Of a DNA stretch of 64,000 bases, positions 10,935 to 21,267 are shown one piece after another. The notes under the pieces were generated by a model that was not told where the DNA came from, did not search any database, and saw nothing but the letters and a program-made list of their open reading frames with translations. The translations under genes were made by a program, and so were the position numbers. Source of the DNA: Penicillus capitatus (Eukaryota; Chlorophyta); the NCBI GenBank assembly GCA_965649825.1, contig OZ287709.1, positions 310,001-374,000 of the forward strand, in the 5' to 3' direction. Position 1 is the first letter of the stretch. Each line of letters starts with the position of its first letter.

Positions 10935-12594
10935 ATGCCAGTCCGACTCGACATAGCCGTGGCCCTTCTGGGTCCTTTCAACTTCGGTAAGTGCAGAAAG
11001 ACCACCCCCGTTGTTATCCGAGTGTTTCGTCGACAGGTTTGGCTATGTCCGTCATGAATACGATGCTGGAAGCAATCTCAGAAGACTCAGGATTCGAAGA
11101 GAATGTTGGCGGTGCCGTGGCTTCTGCCGCCCTTTACGCCGGTGCAGTTATAGGCGGCTTCTTCGTCGGTCCCTTCGAGAAGTGCTGCGGACGATTCGCA
11201 CAGTTCTGGATCGCCTTTCTGTTTCTACTGGCGAGTCTTCTCTGTGGCCTGACGAACGAACACAAGATATGTTGGAATGGGCCGTTTGAGGGATGCGTGC
11301 CTTACATGCTGCTTTCTGGGCGAGTGATGGCCGGCTTCGCGTTTGGGTTTACCATCGTCATCTCGCCAAAGTAGACCGCGAAGAGACTTGAAGCGCATTA
11401 ACGATGTGCGCTTAGATTTTTAGTCGCTGCGTCCACTCCAGCGCAACGCGGCTGTCTTATGGCAGTTGTGCAGGTCTGGCATCCGTTGAGGCTCCTGTCC
11501 CCTCGTGGAATGCGTGCTGCAGGTCGTCGTGGCTACGAGTCAGTTTCTTGGATTGATTATTGGCCTCCCATACGAATTCGACGGCTCGTTTGAGCTCGGC
11601 TATGGATGGTGGAGGATCATGTTTCTCCTCACATGTCTACCAGCCATTCTCCAGGTCCGGTTTCGTTCGCAGCCTTAAGTGCATTTCATTGGTTCTGCAG
11701 GGCTCACTAGCACTCCTGACGCTGTACCGTCCATCAACGGTCGGTGAAGAACGTGGCCCGATATGCGAATCTGTTGTCGTTCAGATGGCAGAGTCCAAAG
11801 AGAAGAGTCAAGACATGGGTCACCGTGCTTCCACGTCGGCCAATGAAGCGCATGCAGACGACAAAGAAGACGATTCAGAAATGGTAGGTGGCGAAAAGGC
11901 CTCTCCACCACAGCCCCAACTGGACAAGAGCTCTCGTCCGAACCTCGATTCCATGCAGCAATTCCGATCCATCTTCGCAAAACGATATCGCCCGTGTGTC
12001 ATTCTCGCCATCGGCATCCCCGTCTTCTGCCAAATGAGTGGCGTCAATGTGTTGGTCTCGTACTCGACCAAACTCTTCGAAGATGCTGGAATGGATGCAG
12101 CTATCGTTGGCACCACGATCTTCGGCCTGGCAAACATCATTGGAAGCTTCATCAGCATTTGCACCTATGAGAAGTTCGGTCGGATCAAAACCACTAGTGT
12201 AAGCGTCACAATTTTGATTCTTTGTTGCCTATTCATTGCTTTGATCGATTTGGCATCTTCGACGGTTTCTGGCATTGTGTCGACTGTGTGTGTCACTGTG
12301 TTTATCATGGCGTTCGCCTCCTCCTGTGGACCCATGAATCACACTTATGCTGCCGAAGTCGTCCCTCCCGAGATCGCATCTGTTGTTCTGGGATTGGGCC
12401 AGTCACTGTCGCTGATCGTCAATCTTATTCTAGTCCTCGTCTTTCCTGGCATTCTCGACGCCATTGGCGTGCTGCTTTCTTTCTTGTTTTTCTGTGTTGT
12501 TTGTGTGTGTTTCTTATTTTTTCTCAAGCTGTATATGATCGAAACGAAAGGAAAAGATCCCGAAGAGATCTGGAAAGAATCGACAAAATGCTAA
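10935..12594 (+). CDS. MFS sugar transporter (SP / GLUT-like)
   Basis: Multi-exon gene. Exon 1 gives MPVRLDIAVALLGPFNFG; after a 50-base intron follow GLAMSVMNTMLEAISED and SALYAG-type TM segments. A 45-base intron with ATTAACGAT near its 3' end joins ISPK to FLVAASTPAQRG, and two more short introns lead to GLIIGLPYEFDGSFELGYGW. The last exon has a long polar central loop (about 100 residues, rich in Glu, Lys, Ser) and six further TM segments including PVFCQMSGVNVLVSYST and YAAEVVPPEIASVVLGLG, ending ETKGKDPEEIWKESTKC. This matches the 6 + loop + 6 layout of proton-coupled or facilitative hexose transporters; the PESPR and GRR signatures are weak, so the substrate is uncertain. Confidence 0.75.
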
Positions 12595-13185
12595 ACGCAG
12601 GATGTCGCGCTTACTGAATGAGAAAAGTATGTTTTTTCATACTTAACACGGCAGAATCCAAATAAATCGGCACTGCAGTAAACAGAGCCGACAAAATGCA
12701 TGGAACGTTTCTGGGTGGGGTTTCAGTAAGACAGGAATCAGTAGTTGTTGCGTTTTTTATTGACTCATGAACCAGAAAAAAAACTCTGCATCAACTGCAG
12801 AATCTTTCGCTGAGTTTCATAAAATCGTCTCTCTGTCATGTATCATAACACTGTTCCTGAAATCCCAGTTTCTGTAGAATCTGGGATTCCGGTATTGAAT
12901 TTCGTAAAATCCGTTACACCTGCAGCAGTGAACGAACTCATGGCCCAGTAATGAACGCATTGTCTGGCAACGCACTAGTAATCAGCATGGGAAAGAACAC
13001 AGCTGGCATGCTGATAACGTTTAAAAAATCCAATGTATGATGACTGTGTCGTAACAAATCCTCCTAATGACGATAAAAAGATACTCCGCGGTAGCGACGA
13101 TATAAGCGAAAGTCGACTCGGTCTTGGACACCATCACGGCAGTGGACCTCAAATACGAACAACGTATCTGTCTGAGCTGAGAAGA
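12595..13185. other. Spacer downstream of the sugar transporter
   Basis: No open frame of note. It holds the transporter's 3' region and the region ahead of the decayed transporter copy; a short frame just before 13186 carries no recognisable domain. Confidence 0.5.
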
Positions 13186-13853
13186 ATGTGGCGTGTCTAC
13201 ACGGCAATCTACGTTGCCCTTCTGAGTCCTTTTAACTTCGGTAGGGACTTCGCCAAAGATCTTTTGTTCTGGGTTTCGTGTGGCTGCGTTCGCAGACGTC
13301 GCACTCGCCATCGTCGACTCGATGCTCGAAAAGATGCGAGAGGGTTTGATGTCCGAGAAAACGTTCGTCGTGCTGCGGGGTCACCTGTCTTATGCGTCGG
13401 TGCCGCGCTCGGCGGACACGTAGCTGGGCCATTCTAAAAAGTGAGGGCAAATTCGCTCTTCATCTTATCCGGCTTGCCGTGTGCGTTTGGCAACATTCTC
13501 GACGGCTTTACAGCAGACAGCAAGTTCTGGTGAGGATGACCGTTCGATGGCTAAGTTGCTGGCATGCTGTCCATTTAACGCGTCTTGACGGGATTTGTTT
13601 CGGGCCACATGCTGGTCGAGTCGCCAAAGTACGGCGTCGCAGAAGACACTCTTTGTTTTTTGTATTTTCGTGGCTAGGTAGCTAGGCTGTCTCGCCTCTA
13701 GACATATGAGGAAGGATCGAAGCTTTCTCTGGGGGTACGCCTTCTCTCATTTTATCTCACTCTTCTCATCTATCGTTACAGTTGGCCCAGACTATTGGCG
13801 CTTTCATGGGGGTTTTGCTGTTAGGCATTCCGTACGAGTTCGAATTTCGGTGA
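13186..13853 (+). pseudogene. Decayed second copy of the MFS sugar transporter
   Basis: Segments parallel the gene at 10935-12594 in the same order. MWRVYTAIYVALLSPFNFG is followed by a GT-AG intron at the same site, then DVALAIVDSMLEKMREG (compare GLAMSVMNTMLEAISED). After a frame change comes ENVRRAAGSPVLCVGAALGG (compare ENVGGAVASAALYAGAVIGG), stopped by TAA after GPF. Further on, in changing frames, are LFILSGLPCAFGN, FVSGHMLVESPKYGV and QTIGAFMGVLLLGIPYEFEF (compare FLGLIIGLPYEFDG), ending at a TGA. At least one frameshift and one nonsense codon interrupt it and the second half of the transporter is absent, so it is a tandem-duplicate relic. Confidence 0.7.
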
Positions 13854-14070
13854 ACCTTCACCACTGCAACACTTTGATATAAGTGTCGCCAAGATTTACT
13901 ATGGCGATGTGACTGTCTCGTTGTTGAAGGGGCGCGTTTGTGTTGAGACGCTTGTTGTCACGTCAGAGGCGTTTCTGTTCTGTGAAGGGGTCTATTTCTC
14001 TGGTTCTGCAACGCGCTGACTCATTTGCCTAGAAATTCTTTTCATCATGCGCAGAATTATTCAGCGATTC

Positions 14071-14208
14071 GAACCATTCCAGACCTTGCTCCGATCATTT
14101 GTAAGAAGTCTTCCGCTGTTCTACGTTTTCTGCTCGGCCGACCGGCGACAGTTTTTTTAACAGCGGAAGACTTCCTTACAGTAATCGAAGCAAGGTCTTG
14201 GGCGGTTC
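14071..14208. repeat. Long imperfect inverted repeat (hairpin), arms about 50 bp, loop 38 bp
   Basis: The left arm 14071-14120 and the reverse complement of the right arm 14159-14208 share GAACC, AGACCTTGCT, CGAT, TGTAAG and an uninterrupted 15-base block AAGTCTTCCGCTGTT next to the loop. About 40 of 50 positions pair. It lies in a gene-free stretch. Transcribed, it would fold into a microRNA-precursor-like hairpin; as DNA it could be a small fold-back element. No flanking target-site duplication is evident. Confidence 0.75.
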
Positions 14209-15957
14209 AACTTGTCCATTATATATTCGCGCGGTGACGCGACTTCCAAGACAGATGACTCAGCGCCCCCTCAGAACCAGAGAAAAAGGACCCCTAGTGG
14301 GTCAACATGCCAATTGACAAGACAGTCAGTGTCCCAAAACAAGGTGCACCCTTCCTGCACAAGACAGTCACATCGCCATGGAAATCTTAGCGACAATAAG
14401 TTTCTGACAGATGCTATTATCTGTTGATCACGACGCAGCAGTCGACATCTGAACTGTTCATGAAGAAACCCCCGAGATCTGCACAACATCCGACGAAGGT
14501 CTGCCAATAGAAATTACTATTCCTTGGATCCGTTTTGATTTTTTTCTATACTAGGAACCTCATTCAAAAAGGATGACAAAGCTCAAACAAGTGACACTAG
14601 GCTGCCGTTATATTTGAGGATACGTACAATCTAAAAAACACAAACAACAGTGGAGTGAATACAACACTATTCGGTGAGTTTGTTTTTTATTATCACTGAG
14701 ATGTATTTGTCGCACTAAAGAGGCACCAACTGCCACGATGCGACCGGTGTGCCTTGGATTCAATCACCGAACATACGGGCATGTTTCCGAAGAACTAACC
14801 TTTAAAATTTACTCTGCGACATCAAAGAATGAGGGAAAACGCAAAATTCGTAAGATCGCTTGCATTCCCGTAGATACTGTATAATTCATCTTTCTTTACT
14901 GCAGAACTTTCCTCTCAGTATGTTAACGTTTCCGTTGAACGTTGAAGCGCTGTACAAAGCCGACAGCATCATATGCGAGAACCAGGGTACGGAAAACAAA
15001 ACCATTGTCATGCGACAGTGCGAGTGGAACGTAAGGTATCATACAAAATCGAGCGTTATTCTGATTTTTGTTTGTAAGATAATCATTCATGCGGAAGACG
15101 GTTCTTCGGGGAGCTCAAATAGCTTACGACGACGACGATCATCGCAGCTGTTACGCCCCTCGCCGCGCTTTAGAGATCAACAGCGGAACACTTTTGAATC
15201 TTGCAGAGCAGATTTGTTTCAAGGTTCAGAAACACTGATTTTTATTATCAGTTTGATGGAAGTTTAAGACAAGTGACTCATCGGGCTTTCAAAGCCAGAG
15301 AAATACGCCTCTTAAAAGTCGCGAACCCTTACTAAGCGCTTCTTGGAAGACAGGACCCCTGGAAAACAAGACAGTCCGCAAGCAAATACGATCTGACAGG
15401 CCAGATTAAAGAGAGTGATCAAAGCGAGAGCGTAACAGCAGCTTTGGTTAGTGTCAACATTGCCCATCGCTTCTGCGCGTTTCAAGACGGATTAACGACC
15501 CGAGGACAAAACCTTTACAAAGGGTCTGGAAACTTCGAGGTTCGAAAACGACGATCGAATAGCATAGTCCAACCCATCAACTTCAATTTAATCATGATAT
15601 CGAAGGTTCTGGATGGTTCTGGCCCCCATCGATCCCATCTGTCTCATCTACGCCGCTCACAGTTGGATTCATCCATCTAGCGTTTGTTCCAGCCTTGTCA
15701 CGGAACGTGCTGAAACGCGCACGACGGCGAAGGCACATCGTTTACAAAGTCTGTATGTTCATTTGAGGTCTGGAATGCAGACATGGGAGAACGAACTAAC
15801 CATCCACATTGAGCGTTCTCGGCCATTCCTTGGACAGCTGCACGAAGGTGGACATCTGCGACAGTGACAGTGACAGCGTTGATGAGGCGAGCCATTACTG
15901 TACGTTGTGTCCTGTTTGTTGGGCGAGGGGATGCCCCTGTCGCTCGGGCGACTCACG
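14209..15957. other. Stretch without a supported gene
   Basis: Open frames up to about 135 residues (for example 14860-15267) have no recognisable motif and do not extend through plausible introns. It lies in the 12.6-17.4 kb stretch of relics and may contain further decayed sequence too diverged to identify. Confidence 0.45.
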
Positions 15958-16033
15958 AGGCGCCTTGGTGGGATTTGAACCACTCCTTTTGGGAAGATCC
16001 CAAGCGTGCTAACCACTATACCGCGAGGGCAAT
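15958..16033 (-). tRNA. tRNA-like relic with intact A and B boxes (probable tRNA pseudogene)
   Basis: Read on the minus strand, GCCCTCGCGGTATAGTGG is followed by TTAGCACG, matching a D-arm and internal A box, and GGTTCAAATCC matches the B box / T-loop exactly. A possible anticodon stem TTGGG/CCCAA surrounds a loop that lacks U33 in the canonical place. The T stem lacks one base (GTGG against CCCAC), and the acceptor pairing is only about five of seven. No anticodon can be assigned safely. It is more likely a decayed tRNA or tRNA-derived element than a working tRNA. Confidence 0.5.
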
Positions 16034-16581
16034 GCTGTGACAGATACACCACTTCTTCATGCCAAGCCCATCTTCTTGAAAAATACGAAGAAAAGACAGA
16101 GGGGGAGCTGAGAAGTGCCATGAATGATACAGCGATGAATGAAACACTCAACTTAGTCGTAGCACAGCATAGCTCCGGACACCATCACCAATCCTGATTG
16201 CACTGGGATTGTCTCGCAACTCTCTAAGCAACTCGGTGTCAAACATCCAAGGGCGAGGAAGGTCGTTGACAACCTTGATGAGAAGGAAGCTGGCGCATTG
16301 AGGCATAAACAAGAAGAAAGCAAGCAAGCAAGCATCACAAGCACTTGACGGACTTGCACGAAGGAAGGGTCAACACCATATGACCTGTACGCACGAATGA
16401 TGTTTTTGGCCAAACTCGGTACGCGAACGATGCAAAGCGGCACAGATGTTAGCAAGAGCATGAGGTTGCTGAGCGACGTCGGTGCAAACAATGCCGAAGC
16501 ATTATCAAGTGCGCAGCTCCAGCGGCCGTTAAAAAGATTGCGTTCACATGTTGCCTTTCTCTTTTGGGAATTACATACAGT
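16034..16581. other. Stretch without a supported gene
   Basis: Minus-strand frames of about 110-130 residues overlap here but have no motif I can name. It is probably spacer and relic sequence between the tRNA-like element and the helicase fragment. Confidence 0.4.
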
Positions 16582-17362
16582 TCAAAATTTAGGAGTTTCT
16601 GAGAAGATATCGGCCACGTGGAGTGGCATCACCTCGATGGCATCGTCGCACATTTCCTCGTACTTTCGAAACCTCTCGATCATCCCGGCAACGATAAAAT
16701 TCACAACCACCATGTCAGGACTGTCCTTTCGAGACCCAAAGAATGCTCGAAATCTCCGTACCATCTTATCCTGCTCTGCATACCTCACACATGGCAAAAA
16801 TCTCGGACGCACTTTCGAGATGGGCAAATCATAGTTGATCACAATCTCCGTTTCGATGGGCCGATCCAAATCCGCCAATGCAGCATCCGTCGTGATCAGA
16901 ACAACACCTCCGGGCTGATCTACGTACACGCCAGCAATGGGCATACTCGAATGACACCACACAGTGCAGATCGCACTCTCATTGCCACGCTCATCCTCCA
17001 TCGCCACACTCTGTTTCCTGAATCGCTCTACCGCCCTTTGCTTTTCTTCCGATGTCATATCGGAGAACTGTCGGACAGAGATATCTCCGAAGGGTGATGG
17101 ACTGGAGGACACCCACCAGTGTGACCGTATGGTGTTGCTGCCCTGTCGCGACAGCACAGATGATATCATCTAAGGTGTCTCGTGTCTGACAGCACACGGC
17201 GAGTTGGCGTTTCTTGTTGGTACAGAACGCCTGAAGCAAATCGGTCAGTGTCGCCTACGGTGTCACACAATCGTTCATCTTTGGCGCCTATCGCGCACAG
17301 ACGTGCCAATTTGACGTCGACACTGCCCATTGCGACGTAGTACTGACGCATCTCGAATGCCA
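16582..17362 (-). pseudogene. Truncated, degenerate DEAD-box (eIF4A-like) helicase C-domain
   Basis: Recognisable pieces run in family order: MRQYYVAMGSVDVKLARLC, TDLLQAFCTNKKRQLAV, SDMTSEEKQRAVERFRKQ, VVLITTDAALADLD followed by INYDLPISK, then VVVNFIVAGMIERF and DAIEVMPLHVADIF, all parallel to the RecA2 domain of eIF4A. They are in different frames; some joins could be short introns but others find no fitting splice sites. Motif V (ARGxD) reads ALADLD, and motif VI (HRIGRxGR) is unrecognisable. The whole ATPase domain is missing upstream, because homology begins at about 17360, just where the oppositely oriented MED21-like gene starts. Best explained as a 5'-truncated, decaying copy. Confidence 0.65.
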
Positions 17363-17375
17363 AGACTGCAACGCC

Positions 17376-17887
17376 ATGTCTGACCTCCTTACCGCTCTGC
17401 AACAGCAGGTGACACTCTCCCGATCTCAAAAACCTCGAACACGTGCGTCTGGACAGATTGAAGCACTCTCTGGAGCATTGTGTCAGATTCCTGGCAGTCT
17501 GTACATGAAATCCCAGACGGTGAGTGGGGACAGACTACAGAAATGCTGTCAGGACAGCGGGTGTGCGTCTAGGACGCAGAGAGTGGAGAGATTGATGTGC
17601 AGCGTGATGTGCCCGACATGGAGCCCATTTCTCGCAGACTCACTGTCCTCGTCGATGCCCTCCCAGATCTTGACCCTGCTTTTCTCAAAGAGCAGGAAGG
17701 TCACATCGTCGAGCTCTGGAAAAAGCGTGAGCAACTCGATGCCGAGATCCAATCCTCTCTAGCAGAGCTTCGGACGCTCCAGGCGCGACTGACAGAAGTT
17801 CACGAAGCGTTCGTCATCGGAGAGAAACGGGCACAGGAGACGGCGTCTTTAAAAAATGGAAACAGAGGAGACAGGGCGAGTCCCTAG
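17376..17887 (+). CDS. MED21: Mediator subunit 21-like small coiled-coil protein
   Basis: Three exons, 17376-17408, 17457-17519 and 17573-17887, separated by introns of 48 and 53 bp. The joined protein has about 136 residues and starts [19 protein letters not shown]. It contains [19 protein letters not shown], then a long helix with heptad character ([18 protein letters not shown]) and [15 protein letters not shown]. This order (LQ..I..L, then I/V-LIDALP, then an E/Q-rich coiled coil) is that of MED21/Srb7, which links Mediator middle-module subunits. The family is poorly conserved, so the name is tentative. Its TAG stop overlaps the stop codon of the convergent peroxiredoxin gene. Confidence 0.5.
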
Positions 17888-18568
17888 AGTTCTGCCATGA
17901 TATCGTCGGCACTGCTCAGTGTAAAGGCGCCGCCTTCCTCCAATCGAAGGACCTTGACTTCGCGATCCTCCACCAACATCGCGTAACGTCTCGATCGGAT
18001 GCCCAGTCCCCGATCCGTCAGATCCAGATCCACGCCGATGCTCTACAGCGTATTCTCTAGGAGAAGGAAATAAAAAGAGTGATGTCCAAAGTGTGACCTT
18101 CGTGAACAAGGCGCTTCCGTCGGCCAGCATCATGACTTTGCCTTCTGCGCCAACGGACTTCCCCCAGGCGTCCATAACGAAGGCGTCGTTCACGGAGATG
18201 CAGGCAATGGAATCGACTCCTGCTGCCTTGAGCTCATCAGCTTTTTCGATAAATCCCGGTAGATGCTTTAAACTGCACGTCGGTGTGAACGCTCCCGGAA
18301 CCGCAAAGAGAATGACCTGCCAGAAATATCCAGTCCGTCTGTCAACACACAGCAATGGCTGTCGCACCTTCTTTCCATCAAACAGTTTCTCCGTGGTGAT
18401 CTCCTTCATGTTTCCGTCCGCATCGAAAAAATTAAACTTGGCATCAGGGAGCTACATCTCACGACAAGGCACGTCGTCTCTCCGTGTGTGGAACAGAGAT
18501 CGCTCGCTGCACTTTGTCGCCCACAGCGATTGGCGTTGTCGCTTCTGCTCGGACAGCAGATGTCATCA
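17884..18568 (-). CDS. Peroxiredoxin-5 / PrxII-type thiol peroxidase
   Basis: Reduces H2O2 and alkyl hydroperoxides through a peroxidatic Cys. Four exons join to [52 protein letters not shown] (catalytic Cys in PTCS), [20 protein letters not shown] and [20 protein letters not shown], ending [10 protein letters not shown]. That is the typical length for the PrxII/Prx5 subfamily. The first intron (61 bp) ends GTGAGATGTAG. The leader is short, so a cytosolic or weakly targeted form is most likely. The stop codon (17884-17886) overlaps that of the gene on the opposite strand. Confidence 0.9.
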
Positions 18569-18907
18569 TATACCGCGTCTCTCGCGTTTTGGCACGTGTC
18601 GAGAGATTCAGTCGCGTCCCCACTGTCCAAACCTATCACGCCGTCGACAGGTCATTCCTTCACACATGGCAGGCAGGTATCACCGGAGGAGATGCGGGAA
18701 ACGCGTTTGATCCGACGGCGTTCGATGTCCGACAACCTGACGACACAGGGATTCGTGTCGAACCACGTGCAATGTGAGTTGCCGTCCGAGTTAAACAACG
18801 CGACAAGGAGGGCATCATCTGCAAGCAATCTGATCTCACGTGTTCGTTATTCGCAATTATGTCGTCACAATCGAAGTCTGCCCTTACGCTCGTCCATATC
18901 ATCCCAT

Positions 18908-20398
18908 TCAAGCTCCCGTCACACAGCCACCGCGATTATGGAAGGTTGCCGTGTCAAGGACATTGCCAGTCATGGCTTCAATGAAAGAGAATTCCATTTT
19001 GCTGTGATCGCGCACAACAAATTTACCAAATCCCCATACCGACTCCAACGCCATGTCATCGAAATCGAAATCTTCGCGCTCGACCGGATCAATCTCGTGA
19101 CCTGCTGTTCCTATCACCATCGATACCAGTCCTTCACCCGGCGGTACACAACGTCCGTTTCTGGCCTCGCAGAGACGATAGTAGAGATGCACGTGACCCG
19201 CAATATAAGTATCAACGTGATGTCGAATGAGAATGTCTTCCAGGTGGTCGCGCAGACCTAGACCGGTGATGAAATCTTTGGTGTCTCTCTTTGGAGCGTA
19301 GAGCGGCCGATGACCCGTTGCCACGATGAAGGGCGTTACGCATCGATCCACCGCGGCGAGATCTGCCTCCAACCAAGCGATCTGAGCGGAACCTGCTTCG
19401 ACGCTGTGTTCCGTCGAAAGCGTCACAAAATGAACGAGTCCTTGATCAAAGGCATGGTAGAACGGAGGAAATGCTTCGCCGTGCGGTGGAACGGGGAGAT
19501 GGGCATTTGGTGAATGCACGTTGACGGGGGTAAAGGTCTGACCGAACGGAAATCGCCAGTAGACGTGCAATCCGCACTCTCCGTGCGCATCGCCCTCCTG
19601 CATCGTGCCCCAGCTGGGCTGATAGGGCGGCAGTCCCCATGGATCGACCCGTGCCGTTTCATCCAGATCGTATTCGTGGTTGCCAACTCCGGCCACCCAC
19701 AAAAACTGACTCGTGAATGGCTCGATGACGTTCATGAACGCCTCCCAGATGTAGGGATTACCATTGGCGTAAGAGATGTCTCCTACGTCCAACATGACGT
19801 CGGGTACTCCCTTCTTTATCTCATCCAACATGGCCGACTGGACAATCTGCGCCCCCACATACTTGGCACTGTTGCCCAGCGTGACCCCCATGTCTCCCGC
19901 AACGAAAAAGACAAAGGGCGTCGTGTCTCCCTTCGGTTTGGATGCCGTGAAAGTGAATCGCCGAGGATCGTTGGGCAATTGGTAAGAATGCTGTACGTTT
20001 GGGACGAGACCCGTTAACACAGCCGTGTGCAAATGCAGGTCTAGTTTATGCTTTGCTGCCCTGTCGCCGCACAGCATATCGAAATCGCCATGGTATCCGA
20101 TGCCCGGCGTCTCACGGTCCAACATAGGTTCTTCGGCCAAACCGTAGAGCACGGAGGTCGGACAGTCCTTTCCTTGCGTTCTCCACGTTACACGCATCGT
20201 CGTGGGATCCTCTGTCACACCCAAATGCACTTCCTGAGGGACACAAGGACTGGCACGGAATGCCGGCATCATGATAGCCATGGGTGGCCATAGCAGCAAC
20301 AAAGTTCCGAAGAGGAAAAACGCAATGCGAACAAAGACCGCTCTCGTCCAGGTGCCGCTCTCGGCCTTGCGACTTTCCAATTTCGTCTTGGAAGACAT
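18908..20398 (-). CDS. Purple acid phosphatase-like metallophosphoesterase, membrane-anchored
   Basis: Intronless, 496 residues. A hydrophobic segment at residues about 24-45 (FVRIAFFLFGTLLLLWPPM) is a signal anchor. A fibronectin-like N-terminal domain (EVHLGVTEDPTTMRVTWRT) precedes the catalytic domain. All five metal-ligand blocks of purple acid phosphatases are visible: AGDMG, GDISYANG, GNHEYD, VATGHRPLY and AGHVHLYYR. Expected role: hydrolysis of phosphate esters outside the plasma membrane or in the secretory system. Its start is 120 bp from that of the divergent MogA-like gene. Confidence 0.92.
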   Translation of the reverse strand: MSSKTKLESRKAESGTWTRAVFVRIAFFLFGTLLLLWPPMAIMMPAFRASPCVPQEVHLGVTEDPTTMRVTWRTQGKDCPTSVLYGLAEEPMLDRETPGIGYHGDFDMLCGDRAAKHKLDLHLHTAVLTGLVPNVQHSYQLPNDPRRFTFTASKPKGDTTPFVFFVAGDMGVTLGNSAKYVGAQIVQSAMLDEIKKGVPDVMLDVGDISYANGNPYIWEAFMNVIEPFTSQFLWVAGVGNHEYDLDETARVDPWGLPPYQPSWGTMQEGDAHGECGLHVYWRFPFGQTFTPVNVHSPNAHLPVPPHGEAFPPFYHAFDQGLVHFVTLSTEHSVEAGSAQIAWLEADLAAVDRCVTPFIVATGHRPLYAPKRDTKDFITGLGLRDHLEDILIRHHVDTYIAGHVHLYYRLCEARNGRCVPPGEGLVSMVIGTAGHEIDPVEREDFDFDDMALESVWGFGKFVVRDHSKMEFSFIEAMTGNVLDTATFHNRGGCVTGA

Positions 20399-20517
20399 CG
20401 AATTGGAAAAGAAAAGTGAATTCGTGGTACAGTGTCGTGCGCGAATAGTGGATCAGAAAGAATATGCTCTGTCTATCGTGTCCGCATCTGCGCGCTTCGA
20501 TCTTCAACAACCGTGAC

Positions 20518-21171
20518 ATGACGTTGAAGGGAGTGCCTCTTGCCGGTGGCGTCTCTGATTCCATCGGCGATGCGGCTTCATTTGGAGTCGTGACTGTCAG
20601 TGACCGTGCCCACGATGGCGTCTACGAAGACGCCAGTGGCCCCGCTATCGTGCACTTCTTTCAGGAAGCAATCGAATCACCCTGGACGGTGCATTACCGC
20701 CTGGTACCCGATATTCAGCCGGAAATCGAGTCCGCCCTGAAATCCCTGGTCGTTATTGTGTCTTACACCAAAAGTGATGTGACGTGAGATGTCTAGGTTG
20801 ACGAGATTGGATGTTGTTTTGTGGTCACGACGGGTGGGACGGGTCCTGCTCCGAGAGATGTCACTCCTGAAGCGACGGTTGCCGTGTGTGACCGTCTGAT
20901 TCCGGGATTCGGTGAACAGATGCGTGCGATCAGTCTTCGGTACGTCCCAACGGCCATTCTCTCACGCCAGACGGCAGGGAGTCGCGCTCAATCCCTCATT
21001 CTCAATCTCCCTGGACGTCCCCGTTCCATTCGAGAAACGCTCGACGAGATTTTCAAAGCAGTGCCTTACTGTATCGATCTCTTAGGCGGTCCTTATATCC
21101 AAACCATCTCTGCTGTCCTGGACGCTTACCGTCCACCAAACGCACGACGATCTTCTTCTGTCCAACCGTAA
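20518..21171 (+). CDS. Molybdopterin adenylyltransferase (MogA / Cnx1G type)
   Basis: Two exons, 20518-20748 and 20797-21171, with a 48-base intron ending TGATGTGACGTGAGATGTCTAG. The protein (about 200 residues) begins MTLKGVPLAGGV and has FGVVTVSDRAHDGVYEDASG, the MoCF signature VVTTGGTGPAPRDVTPEA, and LILNLPGRPRSIRETLDEI with YCIDLLGGPYIQ near the end. It activates molybdopterin by adenylation before Mo insertion. Stand-alone here, with no MoeA-like domain. A functional molybdenum cofactor fits the nitrate transporter at 33.3-35 kb, since nitrate reductase needs Mo. Confidence 0.9.
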
Positions 21172-21267
21172 TTTTGAGAATGCTTATTTTACAGCGAGAA
21201 TGCTTGATGTTCACATACAACAACGGATTTTTCTACAACGCATCGAGCTTTGTACAGCGCATCACAT

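Noticed and set aside
20464-20517. Upstream start for the MogA-like gene
   Set aside because: The extra residues from the earlier ATG are not conserved in the family, and that ATG sits closer to the divergent phosphatase promoter; the ATG at 20518 is preferred.
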